Shown here: in pieces, positions 7,670-9,913 of the stretch
How the letters are laid out: every line of letters starts with the position of its first letter
Numbering within the stretch: position 1 is the stretch's first letter
NCBI GenBank assembly: GCA_024281135.1
Contig: JAMXLG010000262.1
Coordinates: 1-9,913 of the forward strand
Source of the DNA: Vulcanimicrobiia bacterium
GTDB lineage: Bacteria; Eremiobacterota; Eremiobacteria; Baltobacterales; Baltobacteraceae
Length of the DNA: 9,913 nucleotides
Direction of reading: 5' to 3'
The notes under the pieces: model-generated
Database searches by the model: none
What the model was told of the DNA's origin: nothing
The model's input: only the letters and a program-made list of their open reading frames with translations
Position numbers and translations under genes: made by a program

Positions 7670-8611
7670 GTGAAGCATTGGGCGATCGTTTCGATCGGCA
7701 CGAATTCGACGCGTGCCTTGATCGCGGACATGCAGCCGGACATTCCGCGCACTGAACTCTCGCGCGCGATCGGCACGCGCATCGGCGAGGGTCTGCGCGA
7801 ACGCGGCCACCTCGGCGATGAACCGGTACAACGCACGCTGGACGCGATTCGCGATCACATGCGAGCAATACGCGGCCACTACATTCGCCTCTATGCAGTT
7901 GCGACGAGTGCGCTGCGACGCGCGGACAACGGCGACGTCTTTGCGGAAGCGGTTCACGACCTGATTGGCGTTCCGCTGCGCGTGCTGAGCGGAGATGAAG
8001 AAGCGTCCGGATCCTATCGCGGCGCGATCACAGCGTTCGGTCAACTCCACAGCGAAGAAGTGGGCGTGATCGATACCGGCGGCGGCAGCACTGAATATGC
8101 GATCGGTGCGGGCCATTCTCCGGAACGCACGGTTTCATGCGAAATCGGCGCGGTACGATTGACGGAAGCGGTCCCCGAGCTTGCGGGGCGTGATTCGACC
8201 GTAGATCTCGATACGATCGAGCGCGCGCGAAAGATCGCGCGCAACGCGCTTGCACCGATCGGTGATTTTCGTAACGTCGAGCGCCTCGCGTTTGTCGGTG
8301 GTTCGGCGACGACGGCTGCGCAAGTTGCGTTCGGGAAGAAGACGAAGATGGATCGCGTCGAGATGACGCGCGCCGACATGCAGCGTGCACTCGTGCGATT
8401 ATGCGGAATGACGTATAGGGAGCGCCGCGAGATCGTGGGCATGAAGCCACATCGCGCGGACATCCTGCCGGCAGGCATCATCGTGCTCGAAACAGCCCTC
8501 GACATTCTCGGCCACGACCGCGCCGTAACGACGACCGCCGATTTGCTCGTGGGCTACTTGCTTCAACAGCGCGACCGCCAACCGATCACGGCACGCGCCA
8601 TCCCTCACTAA
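7670..8611 (+). CDS. ppx: Ppx/GppA-family phosphatase (exopolyphosphatase type)
   Basis: A 313-residue ASKHA-fold phosphatase of the Ppx/GppA family, which removes terminal phosphate from inorganic polyphosphate or hydrolyses pppGpp. Signatures: 'SIGTNSTR' (8-15, phosphate 1 loop), 'YAVATSALRRADNG', 'LSGDEEASGSYRGA' (from 106) and 'VIDTGGGSTEYAIG' (133-146, phosphate 2 loop). A late 'FVGGSATTAAQVAFG' and 'DILPAGIIVLETALDILG' complete the core. This is the short two-domain form without the C-terminal HD-like region of E. coli Ppx. The start is a GTG at 7670, since any later start would cut the first phosphate loop. There is no clear ribosome site; it follows the S1-like gene by 14 bases. Polyphosphate versus pppGpp preference cannot be read from sequence. 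Confidence 0.9.
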   Translation: MKHWAIVSIGTNSTRALIADMQPDIPRTELSRAIGTRIGEGLRERGHLGDEPVQRTLDAIRDHMRAIRGHYIRLYAVATSALRRADNGDVFAEAVHDLIGVPLRVLSGDEEASGSYRGAITAFGQLHSEEVGVIDTGGGSTEYAIGAGHSPERTVSCEIGAVRLTEAVPELAGRDSTVDLDTIERARKIARNALAPIGDFRNVERLAFVGGSATTAAQVAFGKKTKMDRVEMTRADMQRALVRLCGMTYRERREIVGMKPHRADILPAGIIVLETALDILGHDRAVTTTADLLVGYLLQQRDRQPITARAIPH

Positions 8612-8637
8612 GGACGCGCCCTTGCAGGACGCTCATG

Positions 8638-8658
8638 CCGCCACCCCGGAGTGGGCGG
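8638..8658 (+). promoter_or_regulatory. GC-rich hairpin over the DUF2630 ribosome site
   Basis: In the 48-base gap after ppx, CCGCC (8638-8642) pairs with GGCGG (8654-8658). After a bulged G8653, A8643-C8644 pair with G8651-T8652, leaving a six-base loop. The GGAG at 8648-8651, the best ribosome site for the next gene, is mostly in the loop. No T-run follows, so this is not a standard terminator. A role in mRNA processing or translation control is inference. Confidence 0.3.
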
Positions 8659-8659
8659 G

Positions 8660-8902
8660 ATGGACGACAAATCGATTCAGGCCCACATCGAGGAGCTTGT
8701 GACCGAGGAGCATCGTTTGCTCGAACATGGCGACAGCCATAAGTTGACTCCCGACGACCGCAAGCGTCTCGAAGCCGTGCAGGTACAACTCGACCGCTAT
8801 TACGACCTCTTACGCCAACGCCGCGCGCGCCGCGATGCAGGACAAGATCCCGATATCGCGCACATGCGTTCGGCAGACACCGTCGAACACTATCAACAGT
8901 AA
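8660..8902 (+). CDS. DUF2630 family small protein
   Basis: An 80-residue, highly charged, mostly helical protein beginning MDDKSIQAHIEELVTEEHRL. The pattern 'IxELVxEEHRLLE', then 'LTPDDRKRLEAVQVQLDRYYDLLRQRRARRDAG' (in pieces) and 'DPDIAHMRSADTVEHYQQ' matches what I recall of the DUF2630 family, which has no established function. The ATG at 8660 has GGAG 8 bases upstream and starts at the conserved motif; a GTG at 8651 would add three residues. It is soluble, with no signal peptide or membrane segment. The stop is 13 bases before the tRNA-Leu gene, so the tRNA may be cut from the same transcript. Confidence 0.72.
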   Translation: MDDKSIQAHIEELVTEEHRLLEHGDSHKLTPDDRKRLEAVQVQLDRYYDLLRQRRARRDAGQDPDIAHMRSADTVEHYQQ

Positions 8903-8915
8903 ACGGTCACTACCT

Positions 8916-9251
8916 GGGACGGTGGTGGAACTGGCAGACACAGCAGACTTGAGGTAACTCCTTGAGCCGCGCGTTGGGAAACTGCGTGCGGGATGCGCTC
9001 AAAGTCGGCGAACTCTACGTGCGCAAGCATAAGACAACGCCGAGCCAAGCTCGTCGCCCAAGCGACGTGAAGGTGTAGAGACTGGATGGGCGCGACCTAC
9101 CGGCGACCGTTACGACGATCGCTCACGGTCATGGCACAGTCCGGACCAACAAACATATTCGCGCTTTCGCGCGAACGTGGTAGCGAAAGCTATAGTGGTG
9201 CGAAAATTTGCCGCTCGAAAGAGCATGCGGGTTCGATTCCCGCCCGTCCCA
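8916..9251 (+). tRNA. tRNA-Leu(UAA), interrupted by a group I intron
   Basis: Exon 1 is 8916-8950 and exon 2 is 9203-9251. The joined tRNA is 84 nt before CCA, which is not encoded. Acceptor stem GGGACGG (8916-8922) pairs with CCGTCCC (9244-9250), with A9251 as discriminator. D-stem GTG (8925-8927) pairs with CAC (8939-8941). Anticodon stem GCAGA (8943-8947) pairs with TTTGC (9207-9211) with one G-U, around the spliced loop C-U-U-A-A-A-A, giving anticodon UAA. The long variable arm (GCTC-GAAA-GAGC, 9213-9224) marks a class II tRNA. The T-arm is GCGGG-TTCGATT-CCCGC (9227-9243). Leucine identity rests on the UAA anticodon, A discriminator and class II arm. The intron sits between U34 and A35. 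Confidence 0.93.
8951..9202 (+). ncRNA. Group I (IC3-type) self-splicing intron in tRNA-Leu(UAA)
   Basis: A 252-nt catalytic intron with no internal gene. P1: exon C8948-U-U8950 plus G8951-G8954 pairs with 8960-8966 (CCUUGAG), putting the conserved U-G pair at the 5' splice site (U8950-G8964). P2: 8967-8973 with 8985-8991, capped by a GAAA loop (8978-8981). P3: 8995-9000 with 9088-9093. P4: TCGGCG 9005-9010 with CGCCGA 9038-9043. P5: within 9011-9037, with a GCAA loop. P6: CGTCGC 9052-9057 with GCGACG 9062-9067. P7: GACTG 9080-9084 with CAGTC 9137-9141. P8: GACCGT 9105-9110 with ACGGTC 9125-9130. P9 region: hairpins at 9158-9175 and 9181-9192 (GAAA loop). The last base is G9202, as required. 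Segments such as ACGCCGAGCCAAGC and GAAGGTGTAGAGACT closely match, from memory, the Azoarcus tRNA-Ile IC3 intron. Confidence 0.93.
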
Positions 9252-9307
9252 TTTTTTGTGGTCAGCGTGCCAGGTGTATGGCGCAACTCCCCGCTACGCT
9301 CGCGTTG

Positions 9308-9820
9308 ATGAGAAAGTCGAGGCACAGTGACGACGCTTATCGCGAAGCGATAATGCTAAGTAAATCCGCCGCACAAGCGCTGCGGCGACTTGGGCTTCGA
9401 CCGGCGGGCGGTAATTACGTACAAATGCGCGATCGAATCACCGCGTTGGGATTGTCGACCACGCATTGGACCGGAAAAGCTCATTTGCGTGGCAAGCGCA
9501 ATCCTCACGTCCCAAAAATCCCTCTGAGCGAGATATTGATCAAGCAGAGCGGATATCGCGGGAGCACGTCACTGCTTAAGCGGCGACTCATTGAGGCAGG
9601 CCTTCTCAATCAACGGTGTAGCAGATGCGAACTGGAGTCGTGGCTAGACGAACCTGTTTCACTGCATCTAGACCACATCAACGGCTCTCGCAATGATCAC
9701 CGTTTGGAAAATCTTCGCCTACTGTGTCCTAACTGCCATAGTCAAACGCCGACCTATTGCGGCAAGAACAAGGGGCGCGGCAAGCGCCTCAGTGAACTGG
9801 CGGGGTTGCTGCCTTCATAA
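9308..9820 (+). CDS. HNH endonuclease, free-standing, beside the intron-bearing tRNA
   Basis: A 170-residue HNH (His-Me finger) nuclease. The N-terminal part (about 5-60: 'SKSAAQALRRLGLRPAGGNY', 'RITALGLSTTHWTGK') looks like a small helical DNA-binding region found in a broad family of phage and bacterial HNH proteins. The middle 'LLKRRLIEAGLL' (89-100) leads to the nuclease core. Zinc cysteines are C104, C107, C140 and C143; the catalytic pattern is D122-H123, N135 and H144. The ATG at 9308 matches where relatives usually begin; ATG 9278 is also possible and neither has a good ribosome site. Codon use is less biased than in the housekeeping genes (for example CTA, TTG, AGC), which may indicate transfer. 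The DNA target and any link to the intron are unknown. Confidence 0.85.
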   Translation: MRKSRHSDDAYREAIMLSKSAAQALRRLGLRPAGGNYVQMRDRITALGLSTTHWTGKAHLRGKRNPHVPKIPLSEILIKQSGYRGSTSLLKRRLIEAGLLNQRCSRCELESWLDEPVSLHLDHINGSRNDHRLENLRLLCPNCHSQTPTYCGKNKGRGKRLSELAGLLPS

Positions 9821-9913
9821 AGGATGGATTTTTATCGTCGTGCGTGCGGCCGGCGCCGATCCCATGCGAGTTCTAGCGCTTCTCTTGCGGCAGTTTTTGT
9901 TACGTGCTTGAGA
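9821..9913. other. Right-edge stretch without a supported gene
   Basis: These 93 bases follow the HNH stop. A reading frame from ATG 9824 stays open to the edge, with a basic start and then a mildly hydrophobic run (SLAAVFVTCL), which could be the beginning of an exported protein. The only purine-rich site touches the ATG directly and the frame is too short to judge. No hairpin plus T-run terminator for the HNH gene is visible. Confidence 0.2.

Noticed and set aside
9227..9257. T-arm hairpin plus six T as an intrinsic terminator of the tRNA
   Set aside because: Eight bases separate the stem from the T-run, and the hairpin is the tRNA T-arm itself. At best it is a weak terminator.
9086..9307. 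Extension of the HNH frame back through the intron and tRNA exon 2 to 9086
   Set aside because: The frame is open, but those bases are fully explained by intron helices P3-P9 and the tRNA 3' half, and relatives of the protein start near 9308. Translation from unspliced precursor cannot be excluded but is unsupported.
9693..9911. A 72-codon plus-strand frame across the HNH 3' end
   Set aside because: It overlaps the HNH catalytic region in another frame and has no domain or credible ribosome site.
1..9913. CRISPR arrays, insertion sequences, phage genes
   Set aside because: No spaced direct repeats, transposase motifs, terminal inverted repeats or phage structural genes were seen. The only possibly mobile parts are the intron and the HNH gene.

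Overview
The window is a gene-dense, high-GC bacterial chromosome segment. All the core genes are ordinary housekeeping genes with similar codon use. The order acs < > tlpA-like, hrcA, dnaJ, rsmE, glycosyltransferase, accD, accA, ftsB-like, S1-like, ppx, DUF2630, tRNA-Leu does not match any well-studied model genome I know. Gene style and order suggest a little-cultured lineage; Candidatus Eremiobacterota (WPS-2) or a neighbouring phylum is my best guess, at low confidence. Nothing in the window looks cyanobacterial, which matters for the tRNA intron described below.

Layout. Positions 1-919 (minus strand) hold the N-terminal half of acetyl-CoA synthetase, which runs off the left edge. After a 51-base divergent gap, eleven protein genes and one tRNA gene follow head to tail on the plus strand from 971 to 9251. 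The longest gap is 48 bases and three junctions overlap by four bases. The order is: a TlpA/ResA-like thioredoxin; HrcA, with CIRCE-like operator half-sites embedded in the 3' end of the thioredoxin gene; DnaJ; RsmE; a polyprenol-phosphate-sugar-synthase-like glycosyltransferase; the two carboxyltransferase subunits AccD and AccA; an FtsB/DivIC-like division protein; a small S1-like protein; a Ppx/GppA phosphatase; and a DUF2630 protein. The cluster ends with a tRNA-Leu(UAA) gene interrupted between U34 and A35 by a 252-nt group I intron of the IC3 type. P1 to P9 can be traced by hand. A free-standing HNH endonuclease gene lies just downstream, and the last 93 bases hold no gene I can support.

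How the parts fit. The plus-strand cluster could be one long transcription unit, or a few nested ones. It would join protein folding control (HrcA, DnaJ), ribosome modification (RsmE), lipid and envelope precursor synthesis (AccDA, glycosyltransferase), division (FtsB-like) and polyphosphate or alarmone turnover (Ppx). HrcA would repress from the operator just before its own start codon. grpE and dnaK are absent from between hrcA and dnaJ, where they often lie. The most notable element is the intron-bearing tRNA-Leu(UAA), which uses the same insertion site as the classic cyanobacterial and plastid intron, with an HNH nuclease gene beside it.
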